A stretch of 43,811 nucleotides of DNA from NCBI GenBank assembly GCA_025459265.1, contig JALOQX010000012.1, forward strand, positions 1-43,811. The letters are read 5' to 3'. Shown one piece after another: positions 7,742 through 17,189 of the stretch. The position numbers were made by a program, and so were the translations under genes. Below the pieces are notes generated by a model. It was given only the letters and a program-made list of their open reading frames with translations. It did no database searches and was not told the origin of the DNA. Source of the DNA: Pirellulaceae bacterium. Its GTDB lineage: Bacteria > Planctomycetota > Planctomycetia > Pirellulales > Pirellulaceae. How positions within the stretch are numbered: the stretch's first letter is position 1; every line of letters starts with the position of its first letter.

Positions 7742-9850
7742 ATGGGCGTCCGCTACACGAACAACTGGTTCAGCGTCGAGGGCGAGGCGTTTCCGCTGGG
7801 GGCCACGTGGATTGCGGCGGAGCACGCCTTCAATTTTGCGCTGTATTCCAAGCACGCCACGGCGGTCACGCTGCTGTTGTTCCACCCGCGAGACGTGTCG
7901 CGTCCCGTGGTGACCAAACCGCTCAACCATCTGCTGCACAAATCCGGGCGTGTGTGGCACTGCCGGATGGCAAAAGAGGATATGCGCGGCGCGCGGTACT
8001 ACGCGTATCAGATCGACGGACCACAGGCCGGCGGGCCCTTGGCGTGGCACGCGTTCGATCCGGACAAAGTGCTGCTGGACCCCTACGCCAAGTCGGTCCA
8101 TTTCCCGGTCACGTTCGAGCGGCGGGCCGCCATCGGGTCCGGCTCCAATCTCGGTCGTGCGCCGCTGGGGGTCCTGTACGAAGACGAGCCGCCGTTCGAT
8201 TGGGGCGACGACTCCGCGCCGTTTCACCAGCACGACCTGGTGATTTACGAAATGCACGTGCGCGGGTTCACGCGCCGCGCCAACAGCGGCGTGCCGCCCG
8301 AGCACCGGGGCACGTTTCGCGGCGTGATTGAAAAGATCCCGTATCTGCAGGAACTGGGGATCACGGCGGTCGAGCTCCTGCCGGTGCACCAGTTCGATCC
8401 CCAGGAAGGCAACTACTGGGGCTACATGACGTTGAACTTCTTCGCGCCCCACCACGCCTACGCGTCGGCCTATCACACGGCCCACGACGAGTTCCGCGAG
8501 ATGGTGCGGGCGCTGCACGACGCCGGAATCGAAGTCCTGCTGGACGTGGTGTTCAACCACACGGCCGAGGGTGACCACCGCGGTCCGTGCTACAGCTACA
8601 AAGGCATCGACAACAGCACCTACTACATGCTGGGCGCATCGCCGCAGCATCCCTACCGGAACTACTCCGGCACCGGCAACACCCTGCACTGCGCCAACCG
8701 CTACGTGGCCCGGATGATTCTCGACAGCCTGCGGCACTGGGTCGTCCAGGGACACGTGGACGGATTCCGCTTCGATCTGGCGTCGGTGTTTGCCCGGCAG
8801 ACGGACGGCAGCGTGATTCCGGGCGATGCCTGGATCGTCTCGGCGATTCGATCCGACCCGATCCTGGGCCGCGTGCGGCTGATCGCCGAACCCTGGGACG
8901 CGGCGGGACTCAATCAGCTCGGGACGGAATTCCCTGGCAAACGCTGGTTCCAGTGGAACGGCCGCTTCCGGGACGACGTGCGTCGGTTCGTCAAAGGAGA
9001 CGCGGGCCTGGTGGGGAGCATCATGCGGCGGATTTATGGGAGCGACGAGCTGTTCCCGGATGACGTGCTGCACGCCTGCCATCCCTACCAGAGCGTCAAC
9101 TACGTGAACAGCCACGACGGCTTCACGCTCTACGATCAGGTGAGCTACAACGAGCGGCACAACTGGGCCAACGGGCACGGCAACACGGACGGGCACCTGG
9201 AGAACTACAGCTGGAACTGCGGTTGGGAGGGGGATGTCAACGTGCCGGCCAGCGTGGTGGCGTTGCGCAGACAGCAGGCGAAGAACCTCTGCTGCCTGCT
9301 GATGATGGCCAACGGCACGCCGATGTTTGCCGCGGGAGACGAATTCCTGCACACACAGCGCGGCAACAACAATCCCTATAATCAGGACAACGCCACGACG
9401 TGGCTCGACTGGTCAAGACTGGACGACAACCGGGATATTTTCCGGTTCTTTCGCCTGATGATCGCGCTGCGGAAGTCCCATCCGAGCATTGCCCGCAGCC
9501 GCTTCTGGCGTGACGACGTGCGCTGGTACGGCACCGGGCCAGCGGTGGATCTGGCGTACGAGTCACGGCGGCTGGCGTACTGTCTCCACGGCACATCCCA
9601 GCGGGACGTGGACTTCTACGTCATGATCAACGCCCACTGGGAGGACGCCCGCTTCGCGATCCAGGAGTTCCGTCCGGGGATGTGGAAGCGCGTAGTCGAT
9701 ACGGCGGCCCGGAGCCCATTTGACATCTGCGCACCGGGCGACGAGATCCCGGTCCGCGAGTCCACGTATCAGGTGCGCGGGCGGTCGATCGTCGTGCTCA
9801 TGGGAGAACGAGGAGCGACGCCGCCTGGCGCGGCTGTACGTGGCCAATGA
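7742..9850 (+). CDS. glgX: Glycogen debranching enzyme, isoamylase type (GH13)
   Basis: A 702-aa alpha-1,6-glucosidase that would cut branches from glycogen or phosphorylase-limit dextrin. An N-terminal CBM48-like domain (about residues 10-160, starting [12 protein letters not shown]) is followed by the GH13 barrel. The catalytic residues are visible: Asp345 in DGFRFDLAS (nucleophile), Glu383 in AEPWD (acid/base) and Asp459 in [17 protein letters not shown] near 268 is conserved region I. The ATG at 7742 starts where family similarity starts. It is divergent from pgm. Its 3' end overlaps selD on the opposite strand by 53 bases. With pgm and malQ in the same window it indicates active glycogen turnover. 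Confidence 0.95.
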   Translation: MGVRYTNNWFSVEGEAFPLGATWIAAEHAFNFALYSKHATAVTLLLFHPRDVSRPVVTKPLNHLLHKSGRVWHCRMAKEDMRGARYYAYQIDGPQAGGPLAWHAFDPDKVLLDPYAKSVHFPVTFERRAAIGSGSNLGRAPLGVLYEDEPPFDWGDDSAPFHQHDLVIYEMHVRGFTRRANSGVPPEHRGTFRGVIEKIPYLQELGITAVELLPVHQFDPQEGNYWGYMTLNFFAPHHAYASAYHTAHDEFREMVRALHDAGIEVLLDVVFNHTAEGDHRGPCYSYKGIDNSTYYMLGASPQHPYRNYSGTGNTLHCANRYVARMILDSLRHWVVQGHVDGFRFDLASVFARQTDGSVIPGDAWIVSAIRSDPILGRVRLIAEPWDAAGLNQLGTEFPGKRWFQWNGRFRDDVRRFVKGDAGLVGSIMRRIYGSDELFPDDVLHACHPYQSVNYVNSHDGFTLYDQVSYNERHNWANGHGNTDGHLENYSWNCGWEGDVNVPASVVALRRQQAKNLCCLLMMANGTPMFAAGDEFLHTQRGNNNPYNQDNATTWLDWSRLDDNRDIFRFFRLMIALRKSHPSIARSRFWRDDVRWYGTGPAVDLAYESRRLAYCLHGTSQRDVDFYVMINAHWEDARFAIQEFRPGMWKRVVDTAARSPFDICAPGDEIPVRESTYQVRGRSIVVLMGERGATPPGAAVRGQ

Positions 9851-10853
9851 CCCAGCTGGCCGTGCCGTCGACCTGGCGGATGTGGCGCTGCAGCGCATCG
9901 CGCTGAGCCGGCGCGACGGCCAGCAGCAGGCCTCCCGACGTCTGCGGGTCAAACGCCAGTTCCAGATGTTCGCGGTCGACGCCGTCGGCGATCTGCATCA
10001 CCGGTTCGAGAAATTCTCGGTTCGACTTGCTCGCGCGTGTCCGGAACCCTTGCCGCCACATGTCGAGCGCCTGCGGCAACTCCGGCAGCGCACTGACGTG
10101 CAGCGCCACCGAGACCTGACTGGCTGCAGCCAGTTCCGCGGCATGACCGGCCAGCCCGAATCCGGTGATGTCGGTCGCGGCGCGCACACCGCACGCCCGG
10201 GCCGCCTCACTGGCGGTGCGGTTGAGCTGGATCATGCTCGTCACCGCCGCCGCCACGGACTCGGGCGACGCGCCCCCCGCTTTGGCCGCCGTGGTGATGA
10301 AGCCCGTACCCAGGGGCTTGGTCAACACCAGCAGATCGCCCGGCCGGGCCGCCGCATTCGTGATCAGTTGGCTGGGATCGACGACGCCGGTGACGGCCAG
10401 TCCGAACTTGATCTCCGCATCGCGCAAGGAGTGCCCCCCGACCACCACGGCGCCGGCCGCCAGGACGCGCTCCGCCCCGCCCGCCAGGATCGCGTGCAAT
10501 ACGGAGAGCTCGGCGTCCTTGTCCGGGAAGCAGACCAGATTGAGCGCCGTGACCGGTCGCCCCCCCATCGCGTACACGTCGCTCAACGAATTGGCCGCGG
10601 CAATCTGGCCAAACTGGTACGGATCGTCCACCAGCGGCGGAAAGAAGTCCACGGTCTGCGCGATGTAGAGATCGTCGCGCAGGCGATACACGCCGGCATC
10701 GCTGAACGAGTCAGCGCCGACGATCAGGTTGGGGTCGGCAAAGGTTGGCAGTCCGCGCACGACCTGCGCGGTTTCCCACTGGGGGAGCTTCCCCGCTCAC
10801 CCTGCACAGCTGGCGTAGTCTACCAGTCGCTTGCCGCGTCCGGACGTTGGCAC
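9798..10853 (-). CDS. selD: Selenophosphate synthase with selenocysteine (in-frame TGA)
   Basis: A 351-aa enzyme making monoselenophosphate from selenide and ATP, the selenium donor for selenocysteine. From the GTG at 10853 the frame reads YASCAG-TGA-AGKL; the TGA at 10797-10799 is codon 19, exactly where other SelD proteins have Cys or selenocysteine (E. coli GAGCGCK, Cys17), and Lys22 matches the essential E. coli Lys20. The rest is clearly SelD: FADPNLIVG, DFFPPLVDDPYQFG, NSLSDVYAMGG, GGHSLRD, TDITGFGLAGH, DPQTSGGLL. Read through the TGA, the length matches E. coli (347 aa). Starting at the GTG at 10760 instead would delete the catalytic loop. The start codon has only a weak GGAAG upstream. 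It lies 22 bases after a zinc-ribbon gene. Confidence 0.92.
10768..10799 (-). promoter_or_regulatory. Selenocysteine TGA codon and candidate bacterial SECIS
   Basis: Numbering from the T of the TGA (10799), bases 4-7 GCGG can pair with 29-32 CCGC, and 14-17 TCCC with 23-26 GGGA, leaving an apical loop CCAGT. Its G-T lies at positions 21-22, close to where the SelB-contacting GGU sits in E. coli fdhF (22-24). A competing stem (GGGGA, bases 6-10, with TCCCC, 14-18) is also possible. The pairing is my hand drawing and has not been calculated. Confidence 0.55.
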
Positions 10854-10875
10854 GTTCAGGCTTCCGTGAAGTCGT

Positions 10876-11211
10876 CTACCGCTCGCCCTCGGTCAGTGAA
10901 CCGAGATACGTGTTGCAGCTCGGACAAATCCGGCAGAGCGCGGGCACGAGCTGGCGACACTTGGGACACTCGCGGTCCTCATTGGACGGCGTCGGCGCGG
11001 GTGCCGCCAGCAGGTTGCGCTGGCTGGGGTGATACGATCCGAGCAGCCGCACAGCTTGCGTATCCGTTAGACCCTCGTCCATCTGCAGGACGGGTTTGGG
11101 CTGCGGGACCCACACGGCGACCTGGCAGCGGGGACAGTGGGTCTTGCGGCCGGCATTGCGAATATGGGCTTTGAGCACGTGGCCGTTGCGGCAGGCAAAA
11201 CGAATATGCAT
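10876..11211 (-). CDS. Zinc-ribbon protein of planctomycete type
   Basis: A 111-aa protein. The N-terminal ribbon is RFACRNGHVLKAHIRNAGRK followed by CPRCQVAVWVP, the form often found at the start of planctomycete proteins. A second one at the C-terminus is CPKCRQLVPALCRICPSC. The linker between is Pro/Ala-rich. The ATG at 11211 has a strong GGAGGAA 7 bases upstream; the open frame extends to 11289 without support. The selD start lies 22 bases past its stop, so the two are probably one transcript, though no functional link to selenium is evident. The function is unknown. Confidence 0.72.
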   Translation of the reverse strand: MHIRFACRNGHVLKAHIRNAGRKTHCPRCQVAVWVPQPKPVLQMDEGLTDTQAVRLLGSYHPSQRNLLAAPAPTPSNEDRECPKCRQLVPALCRICPSCNTYLGSLTEGER

Positions 11212-11554
11212 CTGCAATTCCTCCCCACACCTGCGCGGTCCACGGGGTGTTGTCGTGGAGCGGCGGCGGCGTGATGATGTACGACACAAAGGTTAACCCG
11301 CCCCAGCGACCAAAGTTTCACCACGGGCAGCGGGATTCAACTTCTGCGGCAGACACCCCCCCGCAGCGATTCCGCCCGGGAGGGGGACCAGCCTGTGGAG
11401 CTGACGTTCAAGTCCAGGTGGGATTCGACGCTTGTCGCCAAGCGGCGCGTGATTCCGCCCAGGGTTACAACGGACATCGCGTCCTGGCGGACGCGCTGGA
11501 GGCGGAGGCGTGTTCGGGTTTAATTTTAACCGATCACCTGAGTGAGGCAACGGT
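11212..11554. other. Intergenic stretch
   Basis: 343 bases between the divergent zinc-ribbon and PGPGW genes. The open frame 11247-11558 on the plus strand has no recognisable content and runs across the next gene's start; I do not accept it. No clear promoter hexamers were picked out. Confidence 0.4.
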
Positions 11555-11953
11555 GTGAGTTGGCAATACGTGGGGGTCGCGGCCCTGGTCTGGGTCGCGT
11601 CATTCGTCGTTAGTCTGGCCGCCATAACGGTTTTCCTCGTGAATCTCCCGCCGGGGTATTTTCTGGCCGGACCCGAGCGGCAGGCGTTGGCGCAACAGCA
11701 CCCCGTCATTCGCTGGACGTTTCGCATTCTTAAGAACGCGCTGGGATTTCTGCTGGTCGTGCTCGGGGGCCTGCTCTCCGTGCCCGGCGTACCCGGGCAA
11801 GGGTTCCTGACGGCCCTCGTCGGACTCATGCTGCTGGATTTTCCCGGCAAGCGGCGTTGGGAGCGCCGCATTGTCTCGCAGCCGCGCGTGGGTGCGGCCA
11901 TCAACCGCCTGCGCGCTCGCTGGGGCCGACCGCCCCTGGTGCTCATCGATTGA
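11555..11953 (+). CDS. PGPGW-family membrane protein
   Basis: A 132-aa inner-membrane protein with two hydrophobic segments, at about residues 5-30 and 60-95. The second includes LLSVPGVPGQGFLTALVGLMLLDFPGKRRW, the signature of the putative transmembrane PGPGW family, followed by a basic cytoplasmic tail. The family's function is unknown. The start is GTG at 11555, with GAGG 8 bases upstream. It is convergent with the Omp85 barrel gene, and their 3' ends overlap by 11 bases. Confidence 0.82.
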   Translation: MSWQYVGVAALVWVASFVVSLAAITVFLVNLPPGYFLAGPERQALAQQHPVIRWTFRILKNALGFLLVVLGGLLSVPGVPGQGFLTALVGLMLLDFPGKRRWERRIVSQPRVGAAINRLRARWGRPPLVLID

Positions 11954-13553
11954 AACCGAAGAAGAAACTGAACATCTGCGTATCGTCGGTATCGGCCTTG
12001 GCCACCGGGAACGCGAAGTCGAAGGCCAGCGGCGCCGGGCCGAGCGCGGGCACGGAGATGCGGAACCCAAAGCCGGGCGCGATGCGGAAGTTCGAGTCGT
12101 CGATTTCGATGTCCTGCTCGACGGTACCGTAGTCCACGAAAGCGACGGCCCGGATCATGTCGTCGGCTGTCAGCGGCAGCATGTATTCGAAGGAACCCAG
12201 GAGTCGAAACCGTCCGCCGACCGTCACGGAGCTGACCACCGGCGACGCACCGCGGAAGTGGAAACCGCGGAGCGTGCTGAAACCGCCGGCAAAGTAGTTC
12301 TCGAACAGCGGCGTGTCCGGACCGGTGAAGCCGGCACCCAGACTGGCCGCCAGCACGTGGCGACCCGATCCATCCGGCCGCTCCCGCACCAGGAAGTAAC
12401 GCCGGTAGTCAACATCCCCGCGCGGGAAATCGAACTGCCCGAACGCCTGCTCGTACGACAGTTCAATCAGATGTCCTTCGGTCGGCAGGAAGGGCATATC
12501 GCGCGTGTCATGCCGCAGGGTGAAACGGGCCGTGTAGAGATCGTTGCTCCCCAGCACCGCGTCCAGCTGCGGGACACCCAGAATGCGCGGACGCGAGATG
12601 TCGACGTCTTCCATCCGCAGGGAGGCGTTGACCGACAGATCGGGCGTCAGGCGATATCCCAGTCCGAGCCGGCCTCCGAGTCGATTCTCGGTCCAGTCAT
12701 AGAATCCGCGATCGTAAAGAAAGCCGCTGACGTTCAGGCTGATGGGAGTCGAGAACAGGTACGGCTCGGTGAAGCTGACCAGGTAGCGCTGGACTTCGGT
12801 ACCCGGCATGGCTTCCAGCCGAAACGCCTGCCCGGCTCCGCGAAACGCCTGGCCGCTCCAGATGTCGGAGAGTCGTCGCGGGAAGCCGAACAGATCGAAG
12901 TTGCGTTCATCCACCGTGATCTGCCCGGTGACACCGGCGTCGGAGTTGATGCCGGCACCGAACATGAAGCGGCCGGTGCGGGCTTCCTCGACCAGGATGT
13001 CAATCGGGACTGGCGTGCCCGGCAGCTGCTCCATGGGGGGCAGGTCCCCCGCCGGTCCACCGCGCAGGTAGGGCGACGTCAGCCACTGACCATTATCTGT
13101 CACAGATGCCGCGACCGGCTGCGGGGCCGACGGACTGGCCACCGGAGCCACCCCCGGGGAGGGCGGCAGGATCGGCGCGCCCGCGGGGGGCAGGGCGCCG
13201 GACGGCGCGGGCGGGTTGGCGTAGGTCGTCGTGACGGAGGCTGCGGGGGCGCCGGTCAGTCCCGAGACGGGCATGGGGGCGCGCGTGTAGGCGTCGGAAC
13301 CGGGGGTCGTGCCGTCGAAATCCAGGCCCCCTTGTCCGCGGAGCGTGGCCGACGGCGGGACCGACGGCGGCGGCGCCGCGACCATGCCGCGCGTCCCAGC
13401 AGGACTGGCAGCGTGAGTGGGCTCAACCCAGGTCGCGCGCGGCTGTGCGCTGGACACGCCCCGACAGCCGGGTGCCGCAGCCAGGCAGAGCGCCACCAGC
13501 AGGCGGGCCAGGCCAGCGCGACGGTGGACAGCGGTCGGTTGTGTCTTCACCAT
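11943..13553 (-). CDS. Omp85/BamA-type beta-barrel, separate from its POTRA half
   Basis: A 536-aa protein. An N-terminal signal (residues 1-29, ending LAAAPGC) has a lipobox-like Cys30. Residues 31-170 are a Pro/Ala/Ser-rich linker. From about 185 it reads as the bacterial surface antigen (Omp85) barrel: TGRFMFGAGINSDAGVTGQI, ERNFDLFGFP, SFTEPYLF, LRHDTRDMPF and FAGGFSTLRGF, the last holding the conserved RGF of barrel strand 12's loop. In most Omp85 proteins this barrel is fused to N-terminal POTRA domains; here those are in the preceding gene, whose stop overlaps this ATG by 7 bases (ATGGTGA). The separate signal peptide argues against a simple frameshift. The likely role is outer-membrane protein insertion together with the POTRA protein. 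Confidence 0.85.
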   Translation of the reverse strand: MVKTQPTAVHRRAGLARLLVALCLAAAPGCRGVSSAQPRATWVEPTHAASPAGTRGMVAAPPPSVPPSATLRGQGGLDFDGTTPGSDAYTRAPMPVSGLTGAPAASVTTTYANPPAPSGALPPAGAPILPPSPGVAPVASPSAPQPVAASVTDNGQWLTSPYLRGGPAGDLPPMEQLPGTPVPIDILVEEARTGRFMFGAGINSDAGVTGQITVDERNFDLFGFPRRLSDIWSGQAFRGAGQAFRLEAMPGTEVQRYLVSFTEPYLFSTPISLNVSGFLYDRGFYDWTENRLGGRLGLGYRLTPDLSVNASLRMEDVDISRPRILGVPQLDAVLGSNDLYTARFTLRHDTRDMPFLPTEGHLIELSYEQAFGQFDFPRGDVDYRRYFLVRERPDGSGRHVLAASLGAGFTGPDTPLFENYFAGGFSTLRGFHFRGASPVVSSVTVGGRFRLLGSFEYMLPLTADDMIRAVAFVDYGTVEQDIEIDDSNFRIAPGFGFRISVPALGPAPLAFDFAFPVAKADTDDTQMFSFFFGFNR

Positions 13554-15136
13554 GCGGATTCCGATCCACGTTGTGCGTCCGTCGCCGTCGGTACGAACAC
13601 GTCGAGCACCATCCAGCGCGGCGCGGGCGCTGGCGCGGCGCCGTCCGGGCTCTGCCCGCGGACCGCCGGCTGGCGTTCGGCCAGCGCGGCGGCTTCGGCG
13701 AGGTCCGGGGGTCGAATCACGATGCGCGGCGGCGCGCCTTCGGATGGGTTGACGATGAACAGCTCGCTGGCCTTCAGCCGCCGCTCGCTGGCCCGGACCT
13801 CGCGGATGTCCACAATGTCGCCCGGCCGCAGTGACACGCGGTTCAGGACCACGTCGCGCCGCGTGTGCGGGCTGTCGCCGGCGACATGGATGTTGATCTT
13901 GCCCACGCGGAAGACGTCACCCTCCTCGATCTGGTAGACCAGGTCGAGTTGACCGGGCTCCTCCAGAAAACGTGGCGAAGCCTTGATGTCGGCGAAAATG
14001 TGTCCCTGGCTGCCATAGACGTCGCGCAGCGTGTTTTCGTCCAGTTGCATCTTGTCCAGGTTGAAAAAGTCGCCGGCCTGCAGCTTGAGCTGCGCCACCA
14101 GCTGGTCGCTGCTGTACTTCTTGTTGCCCACGACCGACAGGTCCCGCACGCGATAGCGCGGCCCTTCGTCGATGACGAACGTCACCGTGGCCCATTGGCC
14201 CGACGCATCGTACTCGATCTCGCGGTCAATGCGGGCCTTGAAGTACCCCAGCCCGCGGTAGTAGGCGATCAGCGTTTCGCGGTCTTCCTCCAGCACGTTG
14301 TAGTCGATCTTGCCGCGGAACAGATACTTGGCAAAACCTGGCTTCGACTTGATCAGCGTCGTGAGCCGTGCGTCGGTGACGAAACTGGGGTCGTTCCCCA
14401 CGAAGCGCACCGCCCAGATGCGTTCCACACGTCCTTCGTCGACCCGCAGCACCACGCGTCGATCGGAAGGCTGGTCGCCCTCTTCAATCGACACCGTCGT
14501 CTTCGTGTAGCCCTTGGACCGGTAGTACTCCTCCACCTTCCGCCGTGCTTCCTGCACCGTGTAGATGTTCAGCGCATCGCCGACCTTCAGACCCGATTCC
14601 TTCAGCAGCCGCTTGTCCGTCACATACTGGTTGCCGATGAACAGCACTTCGTCCATCATCGGTCGCTCGAGCACTTCGAACGTGACGTGCACCCCTTGCC
14701 CTTCGGCGCGCCGGTGCACGCGCACGTTGTGGAATTTCCGCGTGGCAAACAGCCGGCGGAGATCCTCCTGCACCAGCTGTTCGTCATAATTGCGGTCCTT
14801 GCGGGTCTTGATGTGCCGCTGGATCTCCGTGCGGGACACCTGTTTGTTGCCGGTAATCGAGACGCTCAATACGACACCGGGCGCTGCCGGTACCAGCTCG
14901 CTGGCCGCCGGTTCCGGCGGAATCTCCGGCTGCACGGGAGGTGGACTTCCGGGCGGAAACGCTGCCGCGCGGCCAGCAAGCGGCACCGGCGCGGACAGCG
15001 GGACAGGGACGTCCAGTGGCTGGTCGCCACGCCCCGCGCCGACCCAGCCTGCCAGACACCACATGGCCAGTCCCAACGACGCCATGCGCCACCGCGCCGC
15101 GGCAGACAGCAGTGCGTAATCCGTTCTCTCGACCAT
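13547..15136 (-). CDS. bamA: POTRA-domain half of a BamA-like outer-membrane assembly factor
   Basis: A 529-aa secreted protein. The start is ATG at 15136 (GGAG 6 bases upstream). A signal peptide lies at about residues 18-37 (MASLGLAMWCLAGWVGAGRG), then a Pro-rich linker, then repeated POTRA domains: ITGNKQVSRTEIQ at about 100, VLFIGNQYVTDKRL at about 165, VRFVGNDPSF at about 250, LSVVGNKKYSSDQL at about 345 and INIHVAGDSPHTRRDV at about 425, each with the beta-alpha-alpha-beta-beta pattern. It ends with a low-complexity Pro/Ala tail and has no barrel. The next gene supplies the barrel. Both probably act in the periplasm and outer membrane to fold beta-barrel proteins. Confidence 0.88.
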   Translation of the reverse strand: MVERTDYALLSAAARWRMASLGLAMWCLAGWVGAGRGDQPLDVPVPLSAPVPLAGRAAAFPPGSPPPVQPEIPPEPAASELVPAAPGVVLSVSITGNKQVSRTEIQRHIKTRKDRNYDEQLVQEDLRRLFATRKFHNVRVHRRAEGQGVHVTFEVLERPMMDEVLFIGNQYVTDKRLLKESGLKVGDALNIYTVQEARRKVEEYYRSKGYTKTTVSIEEGDQPSDRRVVLRVDEGRVERIWAVRFVGNDPSFVTDARLTTLIKSKPGFAKYLFRGKIDYNVLEEDRETLIAYYRGLGYFKARIDREIEYDASGQWATVTFVIDEGPRYRVRDLSVVGNKKYSSDQLVAQLKLQAGDFFNLDKMQLDENTLRDVYGSQGHIFADIKASPRFLEEPGQLDLVYQIEEGDVFRVGKINIHVAGDSPHTRRDVVLNRVSLRPGDIVDIREVRASERRLKASELFIVNPSEGAPPRIVIRPPDLAEAAALAERQPAVRGQSPDGAAPAPAPRWMVLDVFVPTATDAQRGSESAW

Positions 15137-15463
15137 GTCATGCTCCGTGCCGTGGGGACGAATTGCCCACGGGCACCTCTCCGATCCCGACCGCACTACC
15201 TGTGCGACGCCGGCCGTGTGCCTCCGCACTCGCCCGCGTTGCTGGCCGAGTGGTCGATTCAGACAAGTCACGCTGAAGGGACGCTCCTGCTCCGCGCACG
15301 GGTCCGATGCGGTCCGGTTGACGGACCATCGCTAGCAGGGACCGTGGCTGGGCCGCGTAGAGATACCGCAACTCGCGTTGCATGACAAGGGAGATTTCAG
15401 CGCAGAAATACGCCCCGCGGAGCGTGCCGGGTCTTCCGCGGCGGGGGGGACGCGCTCGGGGGA
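15137..15463. other. Intergenic stretch upstream of the split bamA
   Basis: 327 bases with no supported gene. Both flanking genes are on the minus strand, so it should carry the dnaB terminator and the bamA promoter. I could not identify a strong hexamer pair or a T-tailed hairpin. Confidence 0.4.
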
Positions 15464-16903
15464 TCAGGCATCCGGAAACCGCACCGGCTCGGCGTAGTCG
15501 TCAAACTCGGCCATCCGCTCCGGCGCCTTGTCCTCAAACCGCGCATACTCTTTGCGCCAGATGAGGGGCACGTCGCCCGTGGGACCGTTGCGCTGCTTGG
15601 CCACAATGATCTCGGCCTGCCCGGCGACCTGTTCGCGATCGTCGCCCCGCCGATAGTACTCCTCCCGATGTACGAACATGACGACGTCCGCATCCTGTTC
15701 GATGGCCCCCGATTCGCGCAGGTGACTCAGCCGCGGACGGTGTTCGCGGGCTTCCTCCATCTGGCGATTCACCTGCGCCAGGCAGAGCACAGGCGTCTTG
15801 AGTTCGCGGGCCAACCCTTTGAGCCGACGGGCAATCTTAGCCACCTGTTCCTGCCGCGGATCCGATGCATTATCCGGCTCGATCAACTGCAGGTAGTCGA
15901 TCACCAGCAGGCCGAGCCGTCCTTCCAGACGGCTGACCCGGCGCGCCGTGGCGGCGATTTCCGTCACCGTCCGACTGGGGGAATCGTCGACGTAGAGTTT
16001 TCCGCGACTCACCTTGGAGGCCGTCGCCACCAGGTGCCGCCGCTCGCTGGCGGGAAGCGTGCCATTGCGGAGCCGATGTCCGTTGATGCGGCCGATCGAA
16101 CAGAGCAAGCGGTCCGCGAGCTCCATGGAGGACATTTCCAGACTGACAAACAGCGTGGGGACGCTCTGGTGGATCGAGACGTGTTCGGCGATATTGAGCG
16201 CGAAGGCGGTTTTGCCCATGCTCGGCCGCGCGGCGAGAATGACCAACTCCGAGTTGTGCAGGCCTCCGGTGAGGCCGTCCAGTTCGGCGAAGCCGGTTTC
16301 CACTGTGTCGGTGCCGACGTCGCCCCGCACCCGCTGGTCAATCCGCTCCATGGCCAGGTGCAGGACGTCGCTGATCGTGGCCACATTGGCCACCGCGCGG
16401 TCGTTCATTACGGCGAACAGCTGCTGCTCGGCGAAATTCAGGAACTCCTGCGGCTCCTGCGATTCTTCGTACGCTTTGGCCAGGATCGCCGTGCTGGCTT
16501 CGATGACGGCGCGGTACACGGCCTTTTCATGCACGATGTTTGCGTAGTACGTCGCGTGGGCCGCGTTGGGAACGGCCTGGCTCACGCGGGCCAGGAACGG
16601 CGTGCCCCCCACACGCTCGAAGTCGTCGGCCTTTTTGAGTCGATCCACCAGGAGTGTGATGTCGATCCGCTTGCCGGCCGTGTGCATCTCCTGCATGTGG
16701 GTGAAGAGCACGCGGTGCGCTTCGTCGTAGAAATCGTCCGGACGCACCAGCGAGGCGATGTCGTCACACACGTCGGGCCGCAGCAGGATGCTGCCGAGCA
16801 CACCGAGTTCGGCATCGAGATTGTGCGGCGGCTGCCGGTCGAACAGTTCCGCCGGCGACCCGCTGCCGCGTCCTCGTGCGTCTCCCCGCCGCGTGCTGGC
16901 CAT
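15464..16903 (-). CDS. dnaB: Replicative DNA helicase
   Basis: A 479-aa hexameric fork helicase. The DnaB N-terminal domain (PPHNLDAELGVLGSILL at about residue 25) is followed by the RecA-like ATPase: Walker A ARPSMGKT at 225-232 (Lys231), Walker B LLVIDYLQL, LAQVNRQME, and LRESGAIEQDADVVMFVHR near the C-terminus. The length is normal and no intein is present. The ATG at 16903 has GGAGG 9 bases upstream. It is the last gene of the rplY-pth-rpsF-ssb-rplI series but is separated from rplI by 451 bases of repeats, so it may have its own promoter. Confidence 0.97.
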   Translation of the reverse strand: MASTRRGDARGRGSGSPAELFDRQPPHNLDAELGVLGSILLRPDVCDDIASLVRPDDFYDEAHRVLFTHMQEMHTAGKRIDITLLVDRLKKADDFERVGGTPFLARVSQAVPNAAHATYYANIVHEKAVYRAVIEASTAILAKAYEESQEPQEFLNFAEQQLFAVMNDRAVANVATISDVLHLAMERIDQRVRGDVGTDTVETGFAELDGLTGGLHNSELVILAARPSMGKTAFALNIAEHVSIHQSVPTLFVSLEMSSMELADRLLCSIGRINGHRLRNGTLPASERRHLVATASKVSRGKLYVDDSPSRTVTEIAATARRVSRLEGRLGLLVIDYLQLIEPDNASDPRQEQVAKIARRLKGLARELKTPVLCLAQVNRQMEEAREHRPRLSHLRESGAIEQDADVVMFVHREEYYRRGDDREQVAGQAEIIVAKQRNGPTGDVPLIWRKEYARFEDKAPERMAEFDDYAEPVRFPDA

Positions 16904-17189
16904 GACTCTTCCCTCCGGGAATGCTAGCCGAGACAAGTGCCCGGCGCGGGCCGACCCTCAGTGGCCTGATGCTGCCCATCATACCCGAACCGGGTCGGCA
17001 GACAAGTCGCGCGCCGCCGCGCACGAGCGGCCTGCTACGTCGGTCGAAGTCAACAACCGAGCACCGAAGTCAAGTCCGTCGCTCGACTCGGAGAGTCGAG
17101 CCATCACGGCTCGGAGAGCCGTGCGACAACACCTAATTCGGCGACGAAATCCTGTGCGCGTTCGAGTGCCTTGGCAAGGCTGACTGTGC

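Noticed and set aside
7268-9352. Long minus-strand open frame extending pgm upstream to more than 1200 codons
   Set aside because: Family similarity starts at the ATG at 7267 with an ideal ribosome-binding site; the rest is the antisense of glgX in GC-rich DNA.
9798-10760. selD beginning at the GTG at 10760
   Set aside because: This start omits the catalytic Cys/Sec-Lys loop that lies in frame just upstream across the TGA codon.
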